Of a DNA stretch of 34,183 nucleotides, positions 16,478 through 25,146 are shown piece by piece. The stretch is from DASQFY01 sp036397815 (GTDB lineage: Bacteria > Chloroflexota > Limnocylindria > QHBO01), in NCBI GenBank assembly GCA_036397815.1, contig DASWIE010000010.1:1-34183 (forward strand), given 5' to 3'. The first letter of the stretch is position 1. Every line of letters begins with the position of its first letter. The position numbers and the translations under genes were made by a program. The notes under the pieces were generated by a model. That model ran no database searches, was not told where the DNA came from, and saw nothing but the letters and a program-made list of their open reading frames with translations.

Positions 16478-17728
16478 ATGGCCGAACCGCTGGAGATCTC
16501 CGCCGAGCATGCCCGCCGCTTTCTCGTCCGTCGCCACCTGCTCGACCCGCCACGCTCGCTGCCGGCGGAGGCTGCATCGGTCCTGCGCGTGGTCGACCGG
16601 CTGGGCAGCCTGCAGTTCGACCCGTTGGAGGTGCCGGGCGCCCGCAACCATGACCTGGTGCTCCACGCCCGGATCGCCGGCTATCGGCGAGAGTGGTGCG
16701 ACCAATGGCTCTATGGTGAGCCAGAGGAGCGGCGGCTCATCGAGCTCTACAACAAGAGCCTGAACATCCTGCCGATGCGCGAGCTGCCCCACTACCGGAT
16801 CACCTGGACGAGGCTCGAGTCGCAGTACGAGAACGGGATCCTCCGCGAACAGGCCCCCGTGGCGGAGGCGATCCTGGACCGGATCCTGTCTGACGGACCA
16901 CTCTCCACGGGCGCGTTCCGTGAGCACCGCCATGCAGTCGACTGGTGGTGGGCGCCGACCTCCGCGGCACGCGCGGTGATGGAGGCGCTCTTCGTGACCG
17001 GCCGCCTGGGCATCGCCCGCCGCGAGGGCAGCCGGCGTCTCTACGAGCTCATCGAGCGCCTGGTTCCCGCCGAGCTGCTGGCCCGTCAGGAGTCGGAGGA
17101 GGACGCGATGCGTCACCGCCTGCTGAGCCGATACCGAGCGGTGGGGCTCACCCCCGCCGCCGGCCAAGCGGAGGTGATGCTCGGCACGGGCAGCGTGGCG
17201 GATCGGCGGCGCCGCACCGACGAGCTCGTCGCCGCGGGCACCCTCATTCCGGTGCAGGTCGACGGGCTCAAGGCGGTCCAGTACATCCTGGCCGACGAAG
17301 AGCCCATCCTCAACGAAACCGCGCAGCCCGAGTCGAGCAGCCCATCCGCGGTCGCGTTCATCGCGCCGCTCGACCCACTGGTCTGGGACCGGCGCAAGCT
17401 GCGCGAACTGTGGGGCTTCGACTACCTTTGGGAGGTCTACACGCCGGCCGCGAAGCGGCGCTGGGGCTACTACGTCCTGCCGATCCTGTTCGGCGACCGG
17501 CTGGTCGGCCGCATCGAGCCACGCTTCGAGCGAGCCAGCCCCGACCTGCGGATCCTGGACATCTGGTTCGAGCCTGGCTTCAGACCGGTGGAAGCCTCCG
17601 GCTTCCTGGCCGCGCTGCGCGACGCGGTTGAGGCCTATCGGTCATTCGTCGGTGCCCGGCGCGTCGCCTGGCCCCGCACCCGCCCCGGCCGCGACGTGGC
17701 GAAGGCACTGCGAGCGATCAGCCAGTGA
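16478..17728 (+). CDS. Winged-helix DNA-binding / YcaQ-like DNA glycosylase family protein
   Basis: The 416-residue protein matches the HTH_42 (YcaQ/AlkZ-like) family, whose studied members unhook interstrand crosslinks or excise bulky alkylated bases. The N-terminal helices contain VVDRLGSLQFDPL, where QFD fits the catalytic QxD motif of YcaQ-type enzymes. Typical downstream segments are LIELYNKSLNILPMRELPHY, an HAVDWWWAPTSAARAVMEAL stretch inside the winged-helix repeats, and a C-terminal FIAPLDPLVWDRRKLRELWG followed by RWGYYVLPILFGDRLVGRIE. All are family hallmarks. The ATG at 16478 has no Shine-Dalgarno sequence. Its 3' end overlaps the convergent exonuclease gene by 11 bp. DNA repair is likely; the lesion specificity is not known. 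Confidence 0.85.
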   Translation: MAEPLEISAEHARRFLVRRHLLDPPRSLPAEAASVLRVVDRLGSLQFDPLEVPGARNHDLVLHARIAGYRREWCDQWLYGEPEERRLIELYNKSLNILPMRELPHYRITWTRLESQYENGILREQAPVAEAILDRILSDGPLSTGAFREHRHAVDWWWAPTSAARAVMEALFVTGRLGIARREGSRRLYELIERLVPAELLARQESEEDAMRHRLLSRYRAVGLTPAAGQAEVMLGTGSVADRRRRTDELVAAGTLIPVQVDGLKAVQYILADEEPILNETAQPESSSPSAVAFIAPLDPLVWDRRKLRELWGFDYLWEVYTPAAKRRWGYYVLPILFGDRLVGRIEPRFERASPDLRILDIWFEPGFRPVEASGFLAALRDAVEAYRSFVGARRVAWPRTRPGRDVAKALRAISQ

Positions 17729-18503
17729 AGTCGACGATCAGCGGGGCGTGGTCGGAGGGGATGCCTGGATAGGTCGACGGCTTGCGGGCGTCACGGTCGC
17801 GCTCGGCAGCCACCGCTCGCGCGGCGAGCTCCGGAGAGACATAGACGTGGTCGATCCGCATCCCGAAGTTCTTGTGGAAGTTTCCGGCCCGGTAGTCCCA
17901 CCACGTGAAGAAGCCGGGCTCCGGATGGAACTGGCGCACGATGTCGACCATCCCCCACTCGCGCAGTCGCGCCACCGCCGCGCGCTCGCGCGGCGAGACA
18001 TGGGTGGCGCCATGGACCGCCGCCTCGTCCCACACGTCGATCGGCTCGGGCGCCACGTTGTAGTCGCCGCAGATCGCCAGCTCGGTGGCCGGATCGGTGT
18101 CGTCCAGCCAGCCGGCCAGCCGCTCCAGCCAGTCGAGCTTGGCGAGGTAGAACTCGGAGTCGACCACGCGCCCGTTCGGGACGTAGATGCTCGCCACCCG
18201 GACGCCGCCGCAGGTGGCGGCCAGGAAGCGCCCGCCGTCATCGGTCCAGTCGTCGGCAACCGGGATCCCGGCGCTCACCTCTTCCAGACCGATGCGGGAC
18301 GCGATCGCCACCCCGTTCCACTGCCCACGACCGTGGGACGCGACGTCGTAGCCGAGCGCCTTGAAGTCGAGCAGCGGCATCGCCTCGTCGCTGAGCTTCG
18401 TCTCCTGCAGGCACAGGATGTCGGGCCGATGCCGCTCCGCCCAGGCAAGCACGCGTTCCAGCCGGGTCTTCAGGGAGTTGACGTTCCAGGTGGCGAGGCG
18501 CAT
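17718..18503 (-). CDS. xth: Exodeoxyribonuclease III / AP endonuclease
   Basis: The enzyme cleaves at abasic sites and removes 3' blocking groups in base-excision repair. The 261-residue protein starts MRLATWNVNSLKTRLERVL and has the metal ligand Glu in CLQETKL. It also has WNGVAIASR, the active-site Tyr in SIYVPNGR, GDYNVAPEPIDVWD, and the C-terminal MRIDHVYVSPELA and PSDHAPLIVDF with the catalytic Asp-His pair. A TAGACT hexamer lies 7 nt upstream of the ATG and there is no Shine-Dalgarno sequence. Its neighbour on the opposite strand is also a probable DNA repair enzyme, and the two genes overlap tail to tail. Confidence 0.96.
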   Translation of the reverse strand: MRLATWNVNSLKTRLERVLAWAERHRPDILCLQETKLSDEAMPLLDFKALGYDVASHGRGQWNGVAIASRIGLEEVSAGIPVADDWTDDGGRFLAATCGGVRVASIYVPNGRVVDSEFYLAKLDWLERLAGWLDDTDPATELAICGDYNVAPEPIDVWDEAAVHGATHVSPRERAAVARLREWGMVDIVRQFHPEPGFFTWWDYRAGNFHKNFGMRIDHVYVSPELAARAVAAERDRDARKPSTYPGIPSDHAPLIVDFTG

Positions 18504-18510
18504 CGGTCCG

Positions 18511-18540
18511 AGTCTAGCCCGCGGGGCCTGGCGCTATCCT
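18511..18540. promoter_or_regulatory. Divergent -10-like elements between xth and the amidinohydrolase gene
   Basis: TAGACT reads toward xth (18516-18511) with 7 nt to its ATG. TATCCT reads the other way (18535-18540) with 6 nt to the ATG at 18547. The gap between the two genes is only 43 bp. Neither has a convincing -35, so these are weak predictions resting on the repeated distance to the start codon. Confidence 0.35.
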
Positions 18541-18546
18541 CGAGGC

Positions 18547-19416
18547 ATGTCTGAGGGCATCTCCCGGTACGGCGGCCAGAGCGCGACCGCTCCGCTGCGG
18601 GACGTTCTCGTCAAACGTCCCGGACCGGCGTTCGGCGCCGCGTTCGAGGACCCGTCGCTCGGCTTCTTGCACCCGGTCGACCTGGACGTCGCCCAGCGTG
18701 AGCACGACGCGTTCAGCGACCTGCTGACCAAGCTGGGCGTTCGGGTCCATCGTCTGAGCGGCGAGCCGGACCTGGCCGACCTGACGTACACCTACGACCC
18801 GCTCCTGATCACTGATCGTGGCGCCATCCCGCTGCGACCCGGCAAGCCGACCCGGCGCCCAGAGCCGGCCGTGGTTGAGGCGTGGACCAGCGCTGCCGGC
18901 ATCCCGACCTTCGGGCGGATCGAGGCTCCGGGCACGATCGAGGGCGGCGACGCGTTCTGGCTGCGGCCGGACCTGTTCTGCATCGGGCGCACGCTGCGGA
19001 CCAATGACGCCGGTGCGCGCCAGCTCGCGGCATTCGTTGGCGGCGACGTTCGCATCTTCGACCTGCCCTACTGGCGCGGGGCCGACGAGCTGGTGCACCT
19101 CATGTCCGTCATCTCGCCGGTCGCCGACGACCTCGCCGTCATCTACCCGCCGCTGCTGCCGGCCGGCCTCTGGGAGCTGCTCGGTGAGCTGTCGATCCGC
19201 ACCGTCGAGGTTCCCGACGAGGAATATCCGACGCTGGGCTGCAACGTGCTTGCGGTCCGGCCCGGGACCGTGATCATGGCGACCGGCAATCCGGTCACCC
19301 AGCGCGCTCTGGTCGCGGCGGGATGCGACGTGCACACTTACCCCGCGACCGAGATCGGGATCAACGGGTCAGGCGGGCCTACCTGCATGACCCGTGCGAT
19401 CTGGCGTCAGCTGTAA
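18547..19416 (+). CDS. Amidinotransferase-fold hydrolase (dimethylargininase / arginine deiminase-like)
   Basis: The 289-residue protein belongs to the guanidino-group-modifying superfamily. The expected catalytic elements are present: EGGD near residue 132 (TIEGGDAFWLRPD), a His in ELVHLMSVISP near 183, and a near-C-terminal nucleophile Cys in GGPTCMTR near 279. The N-terminal YGGQSATAPLRDVLVKRPG block is typical of N,N-dimethylarginine dimethylaminohydrolase-like enzymes. Hydrolysis of methylarginine, arginine or a related guanidine is expected; the precise substrate is not determined. The ATG has no Shine-Dalgarno sequence and a -10-like TATCCT 6 nt upstream. mscL follows after 14 bp, so the two are probably cotranscribed. 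Confidence 0.88.
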   Translation: MSEGISRYGGQSATAPLRDVLVKRPGPAFGAAFEDPSLGFLHPVDLDVAQREHDAFSDLLTKLGVRVHRLSGEPDLADLTYTYDPLLITDRGAIPLRPGKPTRRPEPAVVEAWTSAAGIPTFGRIEAPGTIEGGDAFWLRPDLFCIGRTLRTNDAGARQLAAFVGGDVRIFDLPYWRGADELVHLMSVISPVADDLAVIYPPLLPAGLWELLGELSIRTVEVPDEEYPTLGCNVLAVRPGTVIMATGNPVTQRALVAAGCDVHTYPATEIGINGSGGPTCMTRAIWRQL

Positions 19417-19430
19417 AGGAGGTGACTCGG

Positions 19431-19832
19431 ATGATCCGCGAGTTCCGTGACTTTCTGCTGCGCGGCAACGTCATCGACCTGGCCGTAGCCGTGGTGATCG
19501 GCGCCGCCTTTGGCGCCGTCGTCACCTCGTTCGTCGCCGACGTCCTGACCCCGCTTTTGGGCCTGCTCGGCGTCCCCGACTTCGCCACGCTGACGTTCGG
19601 CGCCGGGGAGGCGACCGTCAACTACGGGCTCTTCCTGAATGCCCTCATCAGCTTCATCCTGGTTGCGGCTGCGATCTTCTTCTTCGTGGTGAAGCCAATG
19701 AATGCGCTTGCCGCCCGCCGCGCGGCCAGGGAGCCCGGCGAGGCGCCCACCACCAAGCCGTGCCCCTTCTGCGCCACCGATATCCCGATGGACGCCACCC
19801 GCTGCCCACACTGCACGAGCCAGCTGAGCTGA
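19431..19832 (+). CDS. mscL: Large-conductance mechanosensitive channel MscL with C-terminal zinc ribbon
   Basis: MscL forms a pentameric membrane pore that opens under tension to release solutes on hypo-osmotic shock. The 133-residue protein starts MIREFRDFLLRGNVIDLAVAVVIG, the family N-terminal helix plus TM1 (about 15-44). TM2 is at about 70-90 (LISFILVAAAIFFFVVKP). Instead of the usual charged C-terminal helix bundle it ends in a zinc ribbon with Cys111, Cys114, Cys125 and Cys128. An almost perfect Shine-Dalgarno sequence (AAGGAGGTGA) lies 6 nt before the ATG. Downstream, the same reading frame continues past the TGA into a 17-residue repeat. Confidence 0.95.
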   Translation: MIREFRDFLLRGNVIDLAVAVVIGAAFGAVVTSFVADVLTPLLGLLGVPDFATLTFGAGEATVNYGLFLNALISFILVAAAIFFFVVKPMNALAARRAAREPGEAPTTKPCPFCATDIPMDATRCPHCTSQLS

Positions 19833-19856
19833 CCTCCGGCGGTAAGCCGCACGGTT

Positions 19857-20027
19857 GCCACTCCCGGTGGCAGAACGGCGATCGGCAGCCCGCCCGATCG
19901 TCAGACCGCCACTCCTGGTGGCGAAACGGCGATGGGCAGCCCGCCCGATCGTCAGACCGCCACTCCTGGTGGCAGAACGGCGATCGGCTCGCCACCCGAT
20001 GGTCAGAACGCCACACCTGGTGGCAAG
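19857..20027. repeat. 51-bp tandem repeat, about 3.4 copies, between mscL and dnaK
   Basis: Copies begin at 19857, 19908, 19959 and 20010 (the last partial). Each starts GCCAC(T/A)C(C/T)-type sequence and includes a small inverted repeat GCCAC/GTGGC. Copy 1 also holds CGATCGG and CCGATCG around 8 nt, a perfect 7-bp stem; copies 2 and 3 each change one arm. 51 bp is 17 codons. In the frame of mscL the repeat reads as a Thr/Pro/Gly-rich 17-residue unit (ATPGGRTAIGSPPDRQT) to a TGA at 20049-20051. There is no independent start codon in that frame upstream of the repeat. Direct tandem copies without spacers rule out a CRISPR array. Confidence 0.85.
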
Positions 20028-20192
20028 CTCGCGTCAGGCGACAGGCGGTGACGGCAGATGGCCGAAACTCACACGGCTGGAGGACTGTCGCCGCTCCCCG
20101 AGATGCGAAAGGGCCGGGCGGCTGTCCCTGAGGCTGTTGCGCCAGCCAGCGAGTGGAGGCACCCACACCCCGGCAAGGGGCGGTGACGGGAG

Positions 20193-20245
20193 CCGAGGGT
20201 CGGTCCGCAGGCTGTTGCGAAAGCCAGCCAAGGAATGACCCTCGG
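20193..20245. repeat. Nested inverted repeat downstream of dnaK
   Basis: Outer arms CCGAGGGTC (20193-20201) and GACCCTCGG (20237-20245) are perfect 9-bp complements. They enclose an inner GGCTG/CAGCC pair (20210-20214, 20225-20229). A related GGCTGTTGCG-N-CAGCC stem occurs at 20132-20147. The element lies 6 bp past the dnaK stop and could end or stabilise the dnaK mRNA, but no T-run follows on the minus strand. The rest of 19833-20251 shows no gene I can support. Confidence 0.55.
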
Positions 20246-20251
20246 GTCCCT

Positions 20252-22195
<1,944 letters not shown>

Positions 22196-22198
22196 TTG

Positions 22199-22771
22199 TC
22201 AGTGCTCCTTCGGGTTGTTCGCGACCTTGACGAGTGCCGGGCGCAGGACCCGGTCGCGCAGGCGATACCCGCGCTGCAGCTCGCCGATCACCTGGTTGTC
22301 GGGGAATTCAGTGGTCTCCTCGTGGACGACGGCCTCGTGCAGGTTCGGGTCGAACGGCAGCCCCAGCGCCTCGATCGGGGTCACGCCCTCGCTCTCGAGC
22401 ACGTTGCGCAGCTTCCGCTCCACCAGCCGGATGCCATCAACCCAGCCCTCATGCACGTCTTCGGGGACGTGCTCAAGGGCGCGGTCGAAGTCGTCCAGGA
22501 CGCCGAGCAGCTTGCTGATCAGCAGGGCGTTCGCGAACTGCCCCAGCGTCTCGCGCTCCTCGTCGGTCCGCCGCTTGTAGTTGGCGTAGTCGGCGGCAGC
22601 CCGCTGCCAGGCACGCATGTGCTCGTCGCCCTGGGCGCGCGCCTCGTCGAGGGAGCCCTGGAGCTCCTCCAGCTTCGCCATCAGCTCCGCGCGGGAAGGC
22701 CCGCGACCGCGCTCTTCACGTGGCTCGTGGACGTCGCCGTTCGTCGTTCGTTCAGTCGTTCGGTCAGTCAT
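22199..22771 (-). CDS. grpE: Nucleotide exchange factor GrpE
   Basis: GrpE releases ADP from DnaK. The protein has about 190 residues. An N-terminal charged tail precedes a long coiled-coil helix (RAELMAKLEELQGSLDEARAQG), followed by the conserved WQRAAADYANYKRRTDEER. The C-terminal beta domain contains GVTPIEALGLPFDPNLHEAV and the terminal GYRLRDRVLRPALVKV, all family marks. The ATG at 22771 is preferred because GAGA lies just before it; a second ATG four codons upstream at 22783 is also possible. Either start lies within the end of hrcA, indicating translational coupling. Confidence 0.96.
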   Translation of the reverse strand: MTDRTTERTTNGDVHEPREERGRGPSRAELMAKLEELQGSLDEARAQGDEHMRAWQRAAADYANYKRRTDEERETLGQFANALLISKLLGVLDDFDRALEHVPEDVHEGWVDGIRLVERKLRNVLESEGVTPIEALGLPFDPNLHEAVVHEETTEFPDNQVIGELQRGYRLRDRVLRPALVKVANNPKEH

Positions 22772-23876
22772 GGGTCTCTGCATAGTGGCTGTTGATCAGC
22801 TCGTTCATGAGGGCCGCCAGGTAGCGGACCGTGGGGATCGCGCGCGGGTAGGGCATGCGGGTCGGCCCCAGCACGCCGAGCAGTCCCAGCGCACGGTCTG
22901 GCGCCCCATACGGCGCGAAGACGAGGCTCACCTCGTGCATCGCGTCGATCGTGTTCTCGTGGCCGATGATCACGTGCACCCCGCCCCGCCGGGTGAGGAC
23001 TGGCACCAGCTGCTCCAGGAAGTCGGAGCGCTGCAGCACCTCCAGGATGCCGCGCAGCTTCGCGCCCTGCGCGAACTCCGGCTGCTCCAGCACGTTGGCC
23101 AGGCCGGCGGTGAAGACGTCTTCCACCACCACGCCATCGGCCTCCTCCAACAGCTGCGCCACCACTTCGGCGACGTGCGTCGCCAGGGGGGCGAGCTTGC
23201 CGAGGCGGCGTCGAACCTGCGGTGCCGAGAGCCCACCCAGCTCCGCATTGAGCGTGGCGGCGGCGAGGTCGAGATCCGCCTGGGCGATCGGCCCGTCAGG
23301 GCTCAGCCGGTCGATGGTCGACCGGTCGAGGTGACGCTGGACGACGTTGCCGTCGTTCAGGACCAGGACGCATAGCCGCGACCGATCCGCCAGCTCCGCC
23401 AGCTGCACGTGGCCGTAGCGGGCGCGACGCGACTTGGCGGGGGTGACGACCGACACCGAGTGAGTGCTGCCGGCCAGGATCGAGGCCGCCAGGCGCAGCC
23501 ACTCGTTGCTGGTCAGCTGCACCTGGCTGAACTGGTGCCGAATCATGAGCTCGTCCGCGCGGTCCAGGACCGATTCGCGCATCAGCGACTCGACGTAGAC
23601 GCGGTAGCCGAGGTCGGAAGGAACGCGTCCCGCGCTGGTATGCGGGTGGCTCAGCAACCCGAGTGCCTCGAGCTCTGCCATGGCGCTGCGAACGGTCGCG
23701 GAGCTGACGGCCAGCCCGTGACGGTCGACCAGCACCTTGGAGCCGACCGGCTCGGCGGTGCGCAGGTAGTCCTCCACCACGGCGCGCAGCACGTTCCGCT
23801 GCCGTTCCGTCAGCTCGAGCGCCTGGGAGCGGAGCGGGATCTGCGGATCGCCCTGCGTCATTCGCTCGTCGACCAT
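22764..23876 (-). CDS. hrcA: Heat-inducible transcription repressor HrcA
   Basis: HrcA binds CIRCE operators and represses chaperone genes until heat stress titrates the chaperones. The 370-residue protein has an N-terminal winged helix (ELTERQRNVLRAVVEDYLRTAEPVGSK; VSSATVRSAMAELEALGLL), broken into two helical blocks. The marker HTSAGRVPSDLGYRVYV follows. The GAF-like sensor domain ends in the typical GPTRMPYPRAIPTVRYLA segment. The gene heads hrcA-grpE-dnaK and carries a perfect CIRCE 37 bp upstream, so it is self-regulated. GAGGAGG lies 17 nt before the chosen ATG; a second in-frame ATG five codons later is an alternative. Confidence 0.97.
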   Translation of the reverse strand: MVDERMTQGDPQIPLRSQALELTERQRNVLRAVVEDYLRTAEPVGSKVLVDRHGLAVSSATVRSAMAELEALGLLSHPHTSAGRVPSDLGYRVYVESLMRESVLDRADELMIRHQFSQVQLTSNEWLRLAASILAGSTHSVSVVTPAKSRRARYGHVQLAELADRSRLCVLVLNDGNVVQRHLDRSTIDRLSPDGPIAQADLDLAAATLNAELGGLSAPQVRRRLGKLAPLATHVAEVVAQLLEEADGVVVEDVFTAGLANVLEQPEFAQGAKLRGILEVLQRSDFLEQLVPVLTRRGGVHVIIGHENTIDAMHEVSLVFAPYGAPDRALGLLGVLGPTRMPYPRAIPTVRYLAALMNELINSHYAETHD

Positions 23877-23913
23877 CGGTCCTACCGTTGGTTCCTCCTC
23901 GAATCTGGGCCAC

Positions 23914-23940
23914 TTAGCACTCTAAGGGCGAGAGTGCTAA
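23914..23940. promoter_or_regulatory. CIRCE operator (canonical)
   Basis: TTAGCACTC, a 9-nt spacer and GAGTGCTAA match the CIRCE consensus at all 18 arm positions. It lies between the predicted hrcA promoter and the hrcA start codon, within or next to the transcription start, the normal position for HrcA repression. Confidence 0.97.
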
Positions 23941-23954
23941 TGCCTGTTGGCGGA

Positions 23955-23984
23955 ATGGTACCAATCGCACGGGACCGATGTCAA
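23955..23984 (-). promoter_or_regulatory. Predicted hrcA-grpE-dnaK promoter
   Basis: A perfect TTGACA (23984-23979), an 18-nt spacer and TACCAT (23960-23955, 4 of 6) read toward hrcA. The CIRCE starts 14 nt after the -10. Placement relative to the operator supports the call. Confidence 0.7.
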
Positions 23985-24006
23985 CGCGGCGCGGCCGCCC
24001 TACGAT
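23978..24006 (+). promoter_or_regulatory. Predicted promoter of the YjdF-like gene, overlapping the hrcA -35
   Basis: ATGTCA (23978-23983, 4 of 6), a 17-nt spacer and TACGAT (24001-24006, 4 of 6) lie 6 nt before the ATG at 24013. Its -35 overlaps the hrcA -35 on the opposite strand, so polymerase could hardly occupy both at once. Confidence 0.5.
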
Positions 24007-24012
24007 GCGGTC

Positions 24013-24543
24013 ATGCGTGCCTTCGGCGTGCTCCTCAACGCCCTCCTTCGGGGCACGATGCTGGCGATCCTGGGCGAAGCCCTGCTACGCTCGAAGGACC
24101 ATCGCTTTGCCGGCAAGGCGATCGGCACCCGCGGGCTGGTCATCATCCCTTTGAGCCTGCTGGTGCCGCTGGTACAGGCCGTGCGTGGACGGGACCGATA
24201 CCCCGTCTGGACCGACAACCTGTACCTGTCGATCTTCGTCCTCGACCTGCTCGGCAATCACTTCGACCTGTACGACCGGTATCGCTACTTCGACGCCATC
24301 CCTCACGCCCACGGCACCGGCGCGGCCACCGTGGTATTCGCCGAGCTGCTCGACCTGCCGCCGCTCAGCGCCGTCGGCCTGGCGCAGCTGCTCCACATCG
24401 GGCTGGAGGCTCAGGAGTACTACAGCGACGTCTGGTTCGGGCTCCACAACGTGCGCGGCACCTGGGACACGGTCAACGACCTGCTGGCCGGCGCGGTGGG
24501 CTCTGCCGCCTACGCCGCCGCCCTCGCACGCTCACGCGCCTGA
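24013..24543 (+). CDS. Integral membrane protein, YjdF / DUF2238-like
   Basis: The 176-residue protein has several hydrophobic helices (GLVIIPLSLLVPLVQAV, NLYLSIFVLDLLGNHF, AATVVFAELL and a C-terminal LLAGAVGSAAYAAALA). Conserved-looking polar residues sit between them: FDAIPHAHGTG, then EAQEYYSDVWFGLHNVRG and WDTVNDLLAG. The Asp/His/Glu pattern with a late DTxNDL resembles DUF2238 membrane proteins, whose function is unknown. The ATG at 24013 has no Shine-Dalgarno sequence but a TACGAT 6 nt upstream. It is divergent from hrcA with overlapping promoters, and its last 12 bp overlap the convergent ASCH gene. Family assignment is by eye and moderate. Confidence 0.65.
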   Translation: MRAFGVLLNALLRGTMLAILGEALLRSKDHRFAGKAIGTRGLVIIPLSLLVPLVQAVRGRDRYPVWTDNLYLSIFVLDLLGNHFDLYDRYRYFDAIPHAHGTGAATVVFAELLDLPPLSAVGLAQLLHIGLEAQEYYSDVWFGLHNVRGTWDTVNDLLAGAVGSAAYAAALARSRA

Positions 24544-25146
24544 TCGACGTCGGTCCGTCTCTGACGAGCGCGCGACGAGGCGCTCGAGCACGGCTATGCC
24601 GCGCGGTGAGAGGCGGTAGCCGATCTTTAGGCTCTCGGTGAGTCCCAGCTCCTTGAGCTTGCGGACGTCGAGCTTGAACGGCATCCGTTCGCGGCCGAAT
24701 TGGGACGCCAGATCGCTGGCGCGCACGCCTGGCTGTGCGCCGATAGCCTCCAGGACGGCCCGCGTCCAAGGACCTTGGCGGCTGGCACGGTCGAGGCGCG
24801 TCAGCCTGCGGTCGATCTCGGCCGTCTCACTCTCGTCGGGCAGTAGCTCCCGCAGGACGGTGCGCGGGTCTGGGCCAACCAGCTGCAGCCGGACGCGATA
24901 GATCGTCCCGGTCGCGCGCCGATCGAGAAAGGCGAGCAGCTCGTCGCGGGAGGCGAAGCCGGCGCGGCGAGCATCCTCGCGGCTCACCTGTTCGCGGGCC
25001 ACCGGCTCGACCGACTCGAACCCGATGACGCCGATGCCCGTGCGCTGGCGCGCGCCAGGCTTCACCCGCGGTTGATCCCAGCGTCGGAACGCCAGGTCGA
25101 CGCGCCCTTCGGCGATGGCGCTGAGAGTGGCGGGCGGGAAGAGCAT
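24532..25146 (-). CDS. ASCH-domain protein with C-terminal winged-helix-like region
   Basis: The 204-residue protein begins MLFPPATLSAIAEGRVDLAFRRW, followed by VKPGARQRTGIGVIGFESVEPV. That is the strand-and-basic-cleft layout of ASCH domains (about 1-105), thought to bind RNA. A linker leads to a helical C-terminal part (about 125-190): RAVLEAIGAQPGVRASDLASQ, then FKLDVRKLKELGLTESLKIGY and LSPRGIAVLERL, which reads like a winged helix. The start ATG shares its A with the hemW stop (TGATG), so the two are translationally coupled. A role in RNA binding or regulation is inference; its link to HemW is unexplained. Confidence 0.75.
   Translation of the reverse strand: MLFPPATLSAIAEGRVDLAFRRWDQPRVKPGARQRTGIGVIGFESVEPVAREQVSREDARRAGFASRDELLAFLDRRATGTIYRVRLQLVGPDPRTVLRELLPDESETAEIDRRLTRLDRASRQGPWTRAVLEAIGAQPGVRASDLASQFGRERMPFKLDVRKLKELGLTESLKIGYRLSPRGIAVLERLVARSSETDRRRSGA

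Noticed and set aside
19857..20027. CRISPR array
   Set aside because: Copies abut without variable spacers and differ from each other; no cas genes nearby.
19855..20238. 127-codon open frame across the 51-bp repeats as a separate gene
   Set aside because: Several frames on both strands are open across this repeat, so openness is not evidence. There is no Shine-Dalgarno sequence and the peptide is low complexity.
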